64,000 bases of DNA, taken from NCBI GenBank assembly GCA_021772335.1, contig JAJFMD010000003.1:1-64000 (forward strand), given 5' to 3'. Below, one piece after another: positions 19,512-27,491 of this stretch; position 1 is the first letter of the stretch; the number at the start of each line of letters is the position of its first letter. Below the pieces are notes generated by a model. The model saw only the letters and a program-made list of their open reading frames with translations. It had not been told where the DNA came from and searched no databases. Source of the stretch: Chlamydiota bacterium. GTDB taxonomy: Bacteria; Chlamydiota; Chlamydiia; Chlamydiales; Rhabdochlamydiaceae. Made by a program: the position numbers and the translations under genes.

Positions 19512-20110
19512 AATTTATAAACTTAGTTACTTTATGTATATTTTTTTTATGGGCTTCTAGTTGCTACAATGAAGCTTCAAACTTTGATATCGCTCAACAT
19601 GAAATGAATAAGTTCGGCAGAAAAATTAGATATTCTGATGACTGCTTTTTAGTAGGCGCAGGAGGATGTTTTCAAGACGAACAAATCAAAGTGTTTGACT
19701 TGACTATTCATTCAAAAAAATTATTGAAAATAGATCAAGCTAGAGAGCTTTATCTAAAACTAATGTCTGACTTTGCAAAACAAGTAAATAACAATCAAAA
19801 AGTAATATCGTATTTACCAGATCATTGTTTTTTATTAAAAAATATTGATGTTTTTTTAGGATTATTTGATGAAAATTATGACGATCCCAATCCTCCGCAT
19901 ATAGCAAACGTTTTCAAAACAAAAAGCAATACAATTGCCTATAATGTATACGATTATAATAGTGACAAATACATGATTCTAGAAAAAGAAACCTTCGATG
20001 AAGCATTAAACAAACTAAAACGATCAAATGAAGAACTATATTATGATTTTGTCGAGTCTTTTAATTTTAAAATTGACAGAGAATGCATATCAAAACACAA
20101 AAACTCTTAG
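19508..20110 (+). CDS. Putative immunity lipoprotein, paralogue 4
   Basis: The 200-residue protein begins MKFINLVTLCIFFLWASSC, a signal peptide with a usable lipobox. Family motifs are intact: IAQHEMNKFGRKI, GAGGCFQDEQIKVFDL, IDQARELYLKL, LFDENYDDPNPPHIA, EALNKLKRSNEELYYDF. It starts at an ATGA overlap with the preceding fragment and its own 3' end contains the start of the next fragment. It is separated from paralogue 3 by the decayed copy, so the run of four intact genes is one tandem array on a single likely transcript with the Rhs gene. Confidence 0.78.
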   Translation: MKFINLVTLCIFFLWASSCYNEASNFDIAQHEMNKFGRKIRYSDDCFLVGAGGCFQDEQIKVFDLTIHSKKLLKIDQARELYLKLMSDFAKQVNNNQKVISYLPDHCFLLKNIDVFLGLFDENYDDPNPPHIANVFKTKSNTIAYNVYDYNSDKYMILEKETFDEALNKLKRSNEELYYDFVESFNFKIDRECISKHKNS

Positions 20111-20262
20111 TTTATCTCATATTATTAGTTATTCTTTTGTATTTTATAAGTTGCGATCAATTCACTTCGCGACAAAGCCTTGCCAATAAAGAAATGAAAG
20201 ATTTCGCTAATCTCAGAAAAAAACTTGCATTAATTATTTATATGTCATTAACATTTTCTTAA
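20083..20262 (+). pseudogene. Truncated N-terminal copy of the lipoprotein family (59 codons)
   Basis: The frame from ATG 20083 reads MHIKTQKLLVYLILLV, then YFISCDQFTSRQSLA and NKEMKDFA before collapsing into unrelated residues and a stop at 20260-20262. The first 42 residues closely match paralogues 2 and 3 (NIKTQNFLVHLILL, LISCDNFTSRETLA), including the lipobox Cys, but the GGCF core and everything after it are gone. It overlaps the end of paralogue 4 by 28 bases in another frame. It is a sixth, broken member of the array. Confidence 0.75.
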
Positions 20263-20281
20263 CACATCAAGTGGAGAGTTT

Positions 20282-20974
20282 ATGGAACCCATACCCGCTC
20301 TTACACCTCAAACTCACAATCATCATACAAAAAAAAATTGGCAGTTATATTTGGTAATCACCGCGATTGCTATTGCAGCAATTGCCACTGTTGTCTCGTT
20401 TTGCCTTCAACAATATTTTTGTGGAGCAACTTTTCTACTCTTTGCTACTACATTTACAATCTCAGCACTTGCAATAAGAAAAAACTATAAACTGCTTTCA
20501 ACAACAGCTTCTTTTCAACAATCTTCCGAATCCCTAAGAAAAAACACATTAACCTTAGGAGATCACCTCAAAATATTTGGGGAAGAAAATAATCGCCATA
20601 GAAACACCACTAGCCAGCTCCAACTCGAAAGACAGCGCTTCAGCTTAAACAATGGTGACTATCAAGCGATTAACCAAGAGGACAGAACTAATATTAGGGA
20701 TTTAAATTTTACTACTGCATCCATGAATGAACGAAAAGAAGACATAGCACGAGCTACAAAAGAACTAGCCGAGATAGAAACTAAAATCAAAAACAAGAAG
20801 AATGATTTAAGTGTTATTACTGAAAAAATTGAAGATGTTTTTTTAAAATTACAAAATGCTAATAACTCTTTAGATATAAAACCGGAGGACATTCAATCAA
20901 TATACGATGTTTATCTTAGATACTGCTGTGAATTAAACCGCACTCCTCTCCCCCTTGAGATTCCTCGGCAATAG
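20282..20974 (+). CDS. Inc-like membrane protein with bilobed hydrophobic domain and coiled coil
   Basis: The 230 residues contain a pair of closely spaced membrane segments (about 23-44, WQLYLVITAIAIAAIATVV, and 47-66, GATFLLFATTFTISALAI) separated by a short turn. A charged helical region follows (about 95-210) with coiled-coil character (DIARATKELAEIETKIKNKK). That bilobed hydrophobic layout is the hallmark of chlamydial inclusion membrane proteins, which are type III secreted and insert in the vacuole membrane with both ends in the host cytosol. The ATG follows GGAGAG at proper distance. No sequence relative is recognised, so assignment to the Inc class rests on topology alone. Confidence 0.65.
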   Translation: MEPIPALTPQTHNHHTKKNWQLYLVITAIAIAAIATVVSFCLQQYFCGATFLLFATTFTISALAIRKNYKLLSTTASFQQSSESLRKNTLTLGDHLKIFGEENNRHRNTTSQLQLERQRFSLNNGDYQAINQEDRTNIRDLNFTTASMNERKEDIARATKELAEIETKIKNKKNDLSVITEKIEDVFLKLQNANNSLDIKPEDIQSIYDVYLRYCCELNRTPLPLEIPRQ

Positions 20975-21041
20975 GCTTAGGTGTTGAATTTTTCGCTTTG
21001 GTACTTCATCATGATTGGTTTTTTAAATGTTGTGAGGAACT

Positions 21042-21608
21042 ATGGCTCAAGTTAGTACTAATGAATTTAGATCGGGAATGAAGGTAGAGATTGATGGGGA
21101 TCCCTATGTGATCGTCTCAAATGAATTTGTGAAGCCGGGAAAGGGGCAACCTTTTAATCGAGTTAAGATCAAAAATTTGTTGACAGGAAGGGCTTTAGAA
21201 AAGACGTATAAGTCAGGGGAACGCTTAACTCTTGCTGATGTGGAGGAGATGAAGATGCGTTTATTATACCGCGAGGGAGATAGCGCTGTCTTTATGCATG
21301 ATGAAACATTTGAACAAACTACAATTCCTTTGAGTGTTCTTGGAGATAACCAGCAGTGGCTTACTGAAGAAGTCTTGTATGATATTGTTTTGTATAAGGG
21401 CGAGCCGATTGATGTGTCGCCTCCAACGTTTATGGAACTCAAAATTACTGAAACAGATCCTGGTGCTAGAGGTGATACGGCATCTGGTCGCGTATTGAAG
21501 CCAGCGACTTTGGAAACAGGCGCTAAGACTCAGGTTCCAATTTTTATTGAGCAGGGTGAAAAGATCAAAGTGGACACTAGGACAAATGCTTATGTCTCTA
21601 GAGTGTAG
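21042..21608 (+). CDS. efp: Elongation factor P
   Basis: EF-P enters the ribosomal E site to relieve stalling on polyproline stretches. The 188 residues are full length, with an N-terminal KOW-like domain (MAQVSTNEFRSGMKVEIDGD), Lys34 in the conserved loop KPGKGQPF, and two OB domains ending in EKIKVDTRTNAYVSRV. Lys34 is the residue that receives beta-lysine in bacteria using EpmA, and the epmA gene overlaps immediately downstream. A strong ribosome site (GAGGA, 21034-21038) precedes the ATG. Many polyproline-free bacteria keep EF-P; here the surface and effector proteins with Pro-rich tails could be clients, which is only an inference. Confidence 0.98.
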   Translation: MAQVSTNEFRSGMKVEIDGDPYVIVSNEFVKPGKGQPFNRVKIKNLLTGRALEKTYKSGERLTLADVEEMKMRLLYREGDSAVFMHDETFEQTTIPLSVLGDNQQWLTEEVLYDIVLYKGEPIDVSPPTFMELKITETDPGARGDTASGRVLKPATLETGAKTQVPIFIEQGEKIKVDTRTNAYVSRV

Positions 21609-22548
21609 ATCTTTTGTTGAGGTGCTGAAAGATCGCGCTGAGTTACTAGGGCGATCTAGGAAGTTTTTTGCTGAGCGGAATGTGATCGAAGTTGACTGTC
21701 CAATGCTTAGTAAGTTTGCGCCTGTTGATCAACATATCGATGTAATGCGAGTTCAGTTGAATGGAGGAGAGGAGCGGTTTTTACACACGTCTCCGGAATA
21801 TCCAATGAAGCGACTGTTGGTTGAAGGTATGGGCGATATCTATCAAATCGGTCATGTGTTTCGAGAAGGTGAAGTTGGCCGTTTGCACAACCCTGAATTT
21901 ACGATGGTTGAGTGGTATCGGATTGGGATGGGTTTTGAGGATCTGATTGAGGAGACTTTGGATTACTGCCGTCTATTTTTAGGAGAGCTTGAGAGCGAGT
22001 TTATTACCTATCGAGAAGCTTTGAAGCGCTATGCAGGCATTGATTATGTAGGGGCATCGGAGAGTGATTTAGTTGGATGTATTCGCAAGCATGAGATTGA
22101 TACTCCTGATGATATTGATAGTTGGGATCGTGATACGCTCTTAGAGATGATTGTATCTTTTATTGTGGAACCGCATTTAGGGAAAGACCGATTGTGTGTA
22201 TTAAAGCACTACCCTGCTTCGCAAGCGTGTTTATCTAAAACGGCAGTGATAGAGGATGAAAAGATCGGCTACCGCTTTGAGATTTATTATAAAGGGATGG
22301 AGCTTGCAAATGGGTACGATGAGCTGCTCGATCCTGTTGAACAAAAGAAACGATTGGAAGAAGAAAACGCCTGTCGTATTCAAATGGGCAAGGAGCCGCT
22401 TCCTGTTGATCCTTTGTTCTTAAAAGCTTTAGAAAAAGGCATGCCCGATTCTAGTGGTGTTGCTGTTGGTTTTGATCGTCTGATGCTATTAAGGCATAGC
22501 GGAGAGCATATTCGTTCTGTGATTCCATTTCATTGGGATAACATCTAA
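21592..22548 (+). CDS. epmA: EF-P lysyltransferase (LysRS-like catalytic domain)
   Basis: EpmA, also called GenX, PoxA or YjeA, attaches (R)-beta-lysine to EF-P Lys34 using ATP. The protein is a stand-alone class II synthetase core without anticodon domain, about 318 residues from ATG 21592. Visible motifs are the motif 2 region FREGEVGRLHNPEFTMVEWY and motif 3 GVAVGFDRLMLLRHSGEHIR, with KGMELANGYDEL between. The start is uncertain: ATG 21592 and ATG 21586 both fall inside the efp 3' end; a TTG at 21547 gives an N-terminus that matches nothing. The overlap with efp implies one operon. The EpmB aminomutase is not in this window. Confidence 0.93.
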   Translation: MSLECRSFVEVLKDRAELLGRSRKFFAERNVIEVDCPMLSKFAPVDQHIDVMRVQLNGGEERFLHTSPEYPMKRLLVEGMGDIYQIGHVFREGEVGRLHNPEFTMVEWYRIGMGFEDLIEETLDYCRLFLGELESEFITYREALKRYAGIDYVGASESDLVGCIRKHEIDTPDDIDSWDRDTLLEMIVSFIVEPHLGKDRLCVLKHYPASQACLSKTAVIEDEKIGYRFEIYYKGMELANGYDELLDPVEQKKRLEEENACRIQMGKEPLPVDPLFLKALEKGMPDSSGVAVGFDRLMLLRHSGEHIRSVIPFHWDNI

Positions 22549-22644
22549 TAAGTTGAGCTATAATAGATTTTTTATTATTATTTTCATCTCTAAAGGCAAC
22601 TGAATTACTCTTAATTAAAATCTGAAGCGAAACTGGTAGTGATT

Positions 22645-23085
22645 ATGTCTGAATCTTTTGCAATTGATCCTTCAAGTCCACATGTCTCCATATTTTTTAA
22701 GCTCTGTCGCCAAGGTTCTATAGAAAGCGTTCACTCTTATATTCTAGAGCACCCTGAAATGTTATTCGCTCGTGACCAAAGGGGAAATACGGCTATGCAT
22801 CACGCTGCTGCATGCAACCGCAATTATGTTGTTGATCTTTTAGTTGCATATGGTCAGTCCACACAGATAAAAAATCACTCTGGAAGCACTGCATTACATA
22901 TTGCTTGTTATCGCGGAGCTATTAATGCTGTACAAGCGATTTTTGCAGAAAGGTTTATCTATTGGGAAGGAAGGTATGCTGCTTTTTTATCTGAAAGAAA
23001 TCACAGATCTTGGACTCCAATGCGCTGCGCTGCAGAAAAAGGCCATAACAATATTGTAAATTTTTTATATCACAGAACGATTTAA
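22645..23085 (+). CDS. Small ankyrin-repeat protein, 146 residues
   Basis: From ATG 22645 (a GTG two codons earlier is possible) the protein is almost entirely ankyrin repeats: RQGNTAMHHAAACNRNYVVD, SGSTALHIACYRGAINAVQA, and RSWTPMRCAAEKGHNNIVNF. A -10-like TATAAT lies at 22559-22564, about 80 bases upstream. It is the first member of the ankyrin block. Its last codons and stop fall inside a 32-base segment repeated upstream of the gene at 24559, which shows that the block was copied together with its flanking DNA. No secretion signal is recognised. A role as effector or adaptor is plausible by analogy. Confidence 0.8.
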   Translation: MSESFAIDPSSPHVSIFFKLCRQGSIESVHSYILEHPEMLFARDQRGNTAMHHAAACNRNYVVDLLVAYGQSTQIKNHSGSTALHIACYRGAINAVQAIFAERFIYWEGRYAAFLSERNHRSWTPMRCAAEKGHNNIVNFLYHRTI

Positions 23086-23106
23086 TACTTATTTAATTGA
23101 TATTTG
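23075..23106 (+). repeat. 32-bp direct repeat, copy 1
   Basis: It starts with GAACGATTTAATACTTATTT and ends with GATATTTG; an identical copy is at 24482-24513. This copy spans the end of the small ankyrin gene and leads directly into the extended -10 element of the next gene. Confidence 0.85.
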
Positions 23107-23113
23107 CTATAAT
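23105..23113 (+). promoter_or_regulatory. Extended -10 promoter element (TGCTATAAT)
   Basis: It is a perfect extended -10 located 37 bases before ATG 23151. Similar elements stand at 24512-24520 and 27445-27453, each 38 bases before the start of a paralogous gene. No convincing -35 is seen, as is common with extended -10 promoters. Confidence 0.55.
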
Positions 23114-23150
23114 AAAGTTAGCGATTTTAATAAACATTACAAACAGGCCA

Positions 23151-24443
23151 ATGAGCTTTCCATCAGATTATAATAGTCTCATTACACGAATCCAAGAGTG
23201 CTCTTTTGAGGACTTGCATAGAGAGTTAAAAGATCAGGATGCACGGGTGCGCATACTCGGGGAACTTGTTCTTCATGAACAAGATCTTAAAAGCAACTCC
23301 TTTGTGTTGGATAAGGTGATTTGTAACATTCCTCCTGAAGCAATCAATGAAGAACCTGTTCGTGTTTTGTTTACCTATTTTCGTTCCACAACTGATGCCT
23401 CAGACGAAATCACTCTCTCTGCAATGCTGAATTACCTTACAGATGTTGGTAATCAAGAAATGATTGATGTTTTGTTTCCTCTTTTGCCTATTGAACATCG
23501 CGATCATCTCTTAAAATCAATGGCTTTTTCTTCTGCTATAAAAGGAAACACTCCCATGGTTGTTTTTTTTCTTGGAAGAGGTGTTGATATAAATGCTCAG
23601 GATATGTTGGGGAATACTCTTATGCACATTGCTATTGAAAATCAACATTTAGATTTGTTTATTGAATTATCGAATCGAAACCCAAATTATACTCTAAGAA
23701 ATGGCTCTGGAGAAATTCCCTTGCATATCGCATGCAAAAAAGGAGGAATGGGATCGGATTTTGCTTTGGTTTCTAATACTGGTTTGTCTGAAACAGAAAA
23801 TAGATTTTTAGTTTTTAATAAAGAGAATCTTAATATCCAAGATAACGAAGGCAATACTCCGATCATTGTTGCCGCTAAGACCGGAAACAACAATCTTTTT
23901 CGAGACCTTTTTAATCAAGGTGCAAATCTGCAAGTAAGCAATCATAAAGGCCTTACTGCTATTCACCACCTTGCTTTCAATAATAATCAAATATTGCTTA
24001 ATAAATTGTCGAATATTAACTCTTTTTATAAAAATCTTGAAAGACGACTTAGAGAGACTCCGTTTGCTGAGCTCGCAATGGAAGAAAAAATCTTTTTTCT
24101 TCCATTGCAAACACCAGATGTTATTGCTGCATTTTTAAGTGCTCTTTCAGAAGAGAAGAAAAGAGATTTAATTGAAGAGCCCATCAGAATAAAAATAAGT
24201 CATCATGAAATCTCCAATCTAAATTGCAATGATTTTCTTATTAGAATACGATCTCAATATTTTCCTCTTAAAGAAGAAGACTCTGAATTTTTAAAGACGA
24301 TGATCAATAGTATTGATCCAGTGACTTTGGCAGTTGCAGCTGAAAAAGAGAATAATCTAAAAATCTTAATCCCTCTTTTTCCTTTGATGGATAATCATCA
24401 TCAGAAAGTATTTGGAGCCCCCTTATCTACTGAAGATTTTTAA
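23151..24443 (+). CDS. Truncated ankyrin protein of the Ank/U-box family
   Basis: Start ATG 23151 is chosen because the paralogue at 24559 begins with the same residues (MSFPSDYNSLITRIQECSF against MSFPTDYNSLRTRIHECSF); the longer frame from 23097 covers the promoter element. The 430 residues carry the family's N-terminal helical region, ankyrin repeats (about 140-285: LGNTLMHIAIENQHLDLFIE, SGEIPLHIACKKG, EGNTPIIVAAKTGNNNLFRD) and the following helical linker. It stops at APLSTEDF, where the two full-length neighbours continue for almost 500 more residues including a second ankyrin block and the U-box. It is therefore a deletion product; it may still act as a substrate-binding fragment. Confidence 0.8.
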   Translation: MSFPSDYNSLITRIQECSFEDLHRELKDQDARVRILGELVLHEQDLKSNSFVLDKVICNIPPEAINEEPVRVLFTYFRSTTDASDEITLSAMLNYLTDVGNQEMIDVLFPLLPIEHRDHLLKSMAFSSAIKGNTPMVVFFLGRGVDINAQDMLGNTLMHIAIENQHLDLFIELSNRNPNYTLRNGSGEIPLHIACKKGGMGSDFALVSNTGLSETENRFLVFNKENLNIQDNEGNTPIIVAAKTGNNNLFRDLFNQGANLQVSNHKGLTAIHHLAFNNNQILLNKLSNINSFYKNLERRLRETPFAELAMEEKIFFLPLQTPDVIAAFLSALSEEKKRDLIEEPIRIKISHHEISNLNCNDFLIRIRSQYFPLKEEDSEFLKTMINSIDPVTLAVAAEKENNLKILIPLFPLMDNHHQKVFGAPLSTEDF

Positions 24444-24481
24444 AAAAGCTATAATAGACATCACAAATCTTTCATATAATC

Positions 24482-24513
24482 GAACGATTTAATACTTATT
24501 TAATTGATATTTG
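24482..24513 (+). repeat. 32-bp direct repeat, copy 2
   Basis: It is identical to 23075-23106. Here no ankyrin gene end is encoded, although the preceding bases still resemble the 3' end of the small ankyrin gene, consistent with duplication and deletion. Confidence 0.85.
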
Positions 24514-24520
24514 TTATAAG
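24512..24520 (+). promoter_or_regulatory. Extended -10-like element (TGTTATAAG)
   Basis: It lies 38 bases before ATG 24559 in the same relative position as the elements at 23105 and 27445, with two mismatches to the extended -10 consensus. Another TATAAT (24450-24455) lies further upstream. Confidence 0.45.
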
Positions 24521-24558
24521 GACATTTTACGTTCTTAACAAATATTACAAGTAAGCCA

Positions 24559-27336
24559 ATGAGCTTTCCAACAGATTATAACAGTCTTCGTACACGCATC
24601 CATGAATGTTCTTTTCAGGAACTGAATCAAGAGTTGCAGAATCAGGATGCAAGAGTTCGCATACTCGGTGAACTGGTTCTCCATGAACAAGAAGTCAAAC
24701 AAGATTCTTCTCTATTGGACAAGGTGATCTGCACTATTCCTATGGAAGCAATGCAAGAAGAGCACGTAATCACTTTACTCAACTATTTTTATAACACACC
24801 GGACGCGTTTGATGAAATGGTTCTCATTGGGATGCTACATCAACTTACAGCTATTGGCAATTGCACCTTGATTAGTAATTTGTTCTCCCTAATACCTCCT
24901 GAACATTACAGTGATCTGTTAAAGGCGCTCTTATTTACTGCTGCAACAAAAGGAACTCCTGCCACGGTGAAATTCTTTTTATCCGCTGGTGTTGATATTA
25001 ATACTCAGGATGCATTGGGCAATACTCTTGTTCATATCGCCTTTAAAAATCAAAATCGTGAACTACTGCGTATTTTAATGGAATTTGGTCCTAGTTTTGA
25101 TATTAAAAATAGCTTTGGGGAACTTCCGCTGCATGTCGCCTGCCAAAAAGGAGCGCTGGGATTTGAAGCAACTTTTTTGAATTCAAACTATATTGAAGCA
25201 ACCGATAATGAAGGCAACACACCAATTATTGTTGCTGCCAAATCAGGAAATGATGCGCTTTTTCGAGCGCTTTTTAATAAGGGCGCACGATTACGAACGC
25301 CAAATAAAAGAGGGCTTACTGCTCCCCATTATCTTGTTTTCAATAAGAATCAACAATTACTGTTGTTATTATCAGTCTCTAACCCTTTTTGTAGAGATCT
25401 TGAAAGAAGATTGAAAAATACGCCATTCGATCAGCTCGAAGAAGCAGAGAAAATTCTTTTTCTTCCTCAGCAAACACCTGTTGATATTCATCAATTTTTA
25501 AGCACATTGCCAGAAGAGAGGAAGAGCGCTTTGATTGAAGAGCCCATCAAAATTAGAATGGGTGAAAGGAGTGTTTCTTTTCAAAATTGTATGGATGCGA
25601 TTCAAAGAATGAAAACGCAGCATTTTCCTCTTAATGAGGAAAACAAGAAAATGATTAGGACAATTATCAATAGCATCGATCCGACAGTGATAGCAATTGC
25701 AGCAGAAGATGAAGACAGTTGTGATATTTTAATCACGCTTTTTCCTTTCATGGATTTGGAACATATGAAGGTGTTTATCCCAGCATTAACTCCTTCGTAT
25801 TTTGTTAATCTAACAAGCTCTTTATTAAATCAAGATGATGTAACTACAGCAATTAGCTTGGCAACAACAACGCAGCTTGAAAGTGAAGAGGTGGAGAGTA
25901 TCGATGATAAATCCACTCCTTTACATCATGCAGCTCTGAATGACGATCATGAAGAGCTCACCTCCCTATTAGCGATCTCTTCTGATAGGTTAAACGATCA
26001 AGATCGGGCAGGATGCACACCTTTGCATGTCGCCTGTATTGAAAATTCTACTGAAGCTTTTGATGTGTTGATTGAAAAAAACCCTGATGTCAATACAGCA
26101 GATATAACTGGAGATACGCCATTAATTTCAGCATGTAAAAATAATAATCTTCACATGGTGCGAAAGCTCATTGAGAAAGGAGCTGATCCTAAATGTGCGA
26201 ATAATGAGGGGCTCACTCCCATGCACTATGTCATATCCAACGAGGATGAGGGTATCTTTAATTTTCTAAAAGAGAACTCGGATTTTTGTAAGTCTGTTGC
26301 TTTGAGGATAAAAGAGACTCCCTATAAAAATTTAACCGTTTCTGAAAAAAAGGAGTTTTTTCATCTTCAAGCACCCGAAACGATTCAGAGTATCGCACAT
26401 CAATTACCTAATGAGATCAAAAAACAATTATTCGATGAGCCCATTTCTGTTTATGAACACAACATTGAAGCGGATTATCCAACATTTCATAGTGCCTTTA
26501 AAGTAATCAAAGAAGACTATTTACCTATAGTTGACTGGAGAAACTCTGACTCTACTGAAATGCTTGGGTTAAAAACTCTCTTGAATGCCATTCCTGTTTT
26601 TGTATTAGCCAGTGCAATGGTCACTCCGGAATACAAAGACACACTGCTTCGCTGCATTCCGTTGATGAATGATCGGCAAATTAAAGTTGCGATCCCTCTA
26701 CTTTCAGAAGACGATTTTTTTCAAGTGATCAATAAAATCCAAGCGGAAAAAACCAAGATTTTAAAAGCTGCTAGTCTTGGACAAATTCGCTACTGGTTAA
26801 AAGAAGGCGGTTTAGTTTCTGAATATTTGAATAATGCTAAGGCGCATTTATTAAAGTTAGATACTCTTCAAACTGATGATGAGAAACGAGAGTGGTTAGA
26901 CAATTATCATGCTTTAATTCTTCCTAGCAAACTAGAGACCGAACGTTCTAAAATTGATCAACTGCGCAAATTTTTAGATGAAAGCCGCTTTACAAGAATG
27001 CGAAAGAATATTAACGGAGCTCATGAAAAAGTATTAAAACTCTGTGATGAAATTCAAGCGCTAAACGAAGAAAACAGCTCTAAAATTGAAGCGCTCAAAG
27101 AGCAGTTTAAAGATGAGATTCCTGAAGAGCTTATCGATCCAATTTCTCAAGAAATGATGAACGATCCGATTGAGCTCCTCAATGGAACGGTTGTCGATCG
27201 CGCAACGTTATACATGCTCAATCCCAATCAAATGAAAAACCCTTTTAATAGGCAAGAGCTCACTGAAGATCAACTCAAGCCGCGACCTGATATCTTAGCC
27301 AAGATTAATGAGTGGAAGACTAATCATCCCGATTAA
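24559..27336 (+). CDS. Ankyrin-repeat protein with C-terminal U-box (putative E3 ubiquitin ligase effector)
   Basis: The 925 residues have a helical N-terminus, a first ankyrin block (about 130-270), a helical linker, a second ankyrin block (about 450-575: STPLHHAALNDDHEELTSLL, GCTPLHVACIENSTEAFDVL, TGDTPLISACKNNNLHMVRK), a helical or coiled region, and a U-box at about 854-920. The U-box reads PEELIDPISQEMMNDPIEL, NGTVVDRATL, NPFNRQELTEDQLKP, matching the E2-binding U-box pattern (DPIS..LM.DPV...G...DR.T...P..R..L). U-box ligases do not need zinc; ankyrins would select the substrate. Bacteria lack ubiquitin, so the protein should act in the eukaryotic host. A secretion signal is not recognisable. 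The upstream region is shared with the truncated copy. Confidence 0.88.
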   Translation: MSFPTDYNSLRTRIHECSFQELNQELQNQDARVRILGELVLHEQEVKQDSSLLDKVICTIPMEAMQEEHVITLLNYFYNTPDAFDEMVLIGMLHQLTAIGNCTLISNLFSLIPPEHYSDLLKALLFTAATKGTPATVKFFLSAGVDINTQDALGNTLVHIAFKNQNRELLRILMEFGPSFDIKNSFGELPLHVACQKGALGFEATFLNSNYIEATDNEGNTPIIVAAKSGNDALFRALFNKGARLRTPNKRGLTAPHYLVFNKNQQLLLLLSVSNPFCRDLERRLKNTPFDQLEEAEKILFLPQQTPVDIHQFLSTLPEERKSALIEEPIKIRMGERSVSFQNCMDAIQRMKTQHFPLNEENKKMIRTIINSIDPTVIAIAAEDEDSCDILITLFPFMDLEHMKVFIPALTPSYFVNLTSSLLNQDDVTTAISLATTTQLESEEVESIDDKSTPLHHAALNDDHEELTSLLAISSDRLNDQDRAGCTPLHVACIENSTEAFDVLIEKNPDVNTADITGDTPLISACKNNNLHMVRKLIEKGADPKCANNEGLTPMHYVISNEDEGIFNFLKENSDFCKSVALRIKETPYKNLTVSEKKEFFHLQAPETIQSIAHQLPNEIKKQLFDEPISVYEHNIEADYPTFHSAFKVIKEDYLPIVDWRNSDSTEMLGLKTLLNAIPVFVLASAMVTPEYKDTLLRCIPLMNDRQIKVAIPLLSEDDFFQVINKIQAEKTKILKAASLGQIRYWLKEGGLVSEYLNNAKAHLLKLDTLQTDDEKREWLDNYHALILPSKLETERSKIDQLRKFLDESRFTRMRKNINGAHEKVLKLCDEIQALNEENSSKIEALKEQFKDEIPEELIDPISQEMMNDPIELLNGTVVDRATLYMLNPNQMKNPFNRQELTEDQLKPRPDILAKINEWKTNHPD

Positions 27337-27444
27337 TTTTAAAATAATTATTTTATATATTTAATTCTTAAATCGCTTTTTAACGACAATTTACTATTCA
27401 CTTGCGACATAAACTGATTTTACAAGCAAAATTTATCGTTTTTT

Positions 27445-27453
27445 TGCTATAAT
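27445..27453 (+). promoter_or_regulatory. Extended -10 promoter element (TGCTATAAT)
   Basis: It is a perfect extended -10 located 38 bases before ATG 27492. The surrounding sequence differs from the 32-bp repeat of the other copies, so the element itself seems conserved. Confidence 0.55.
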
Positions 27454-27491
27454 ACTCCTTAATAATTACTAAAAATATTTTATATAATAAA

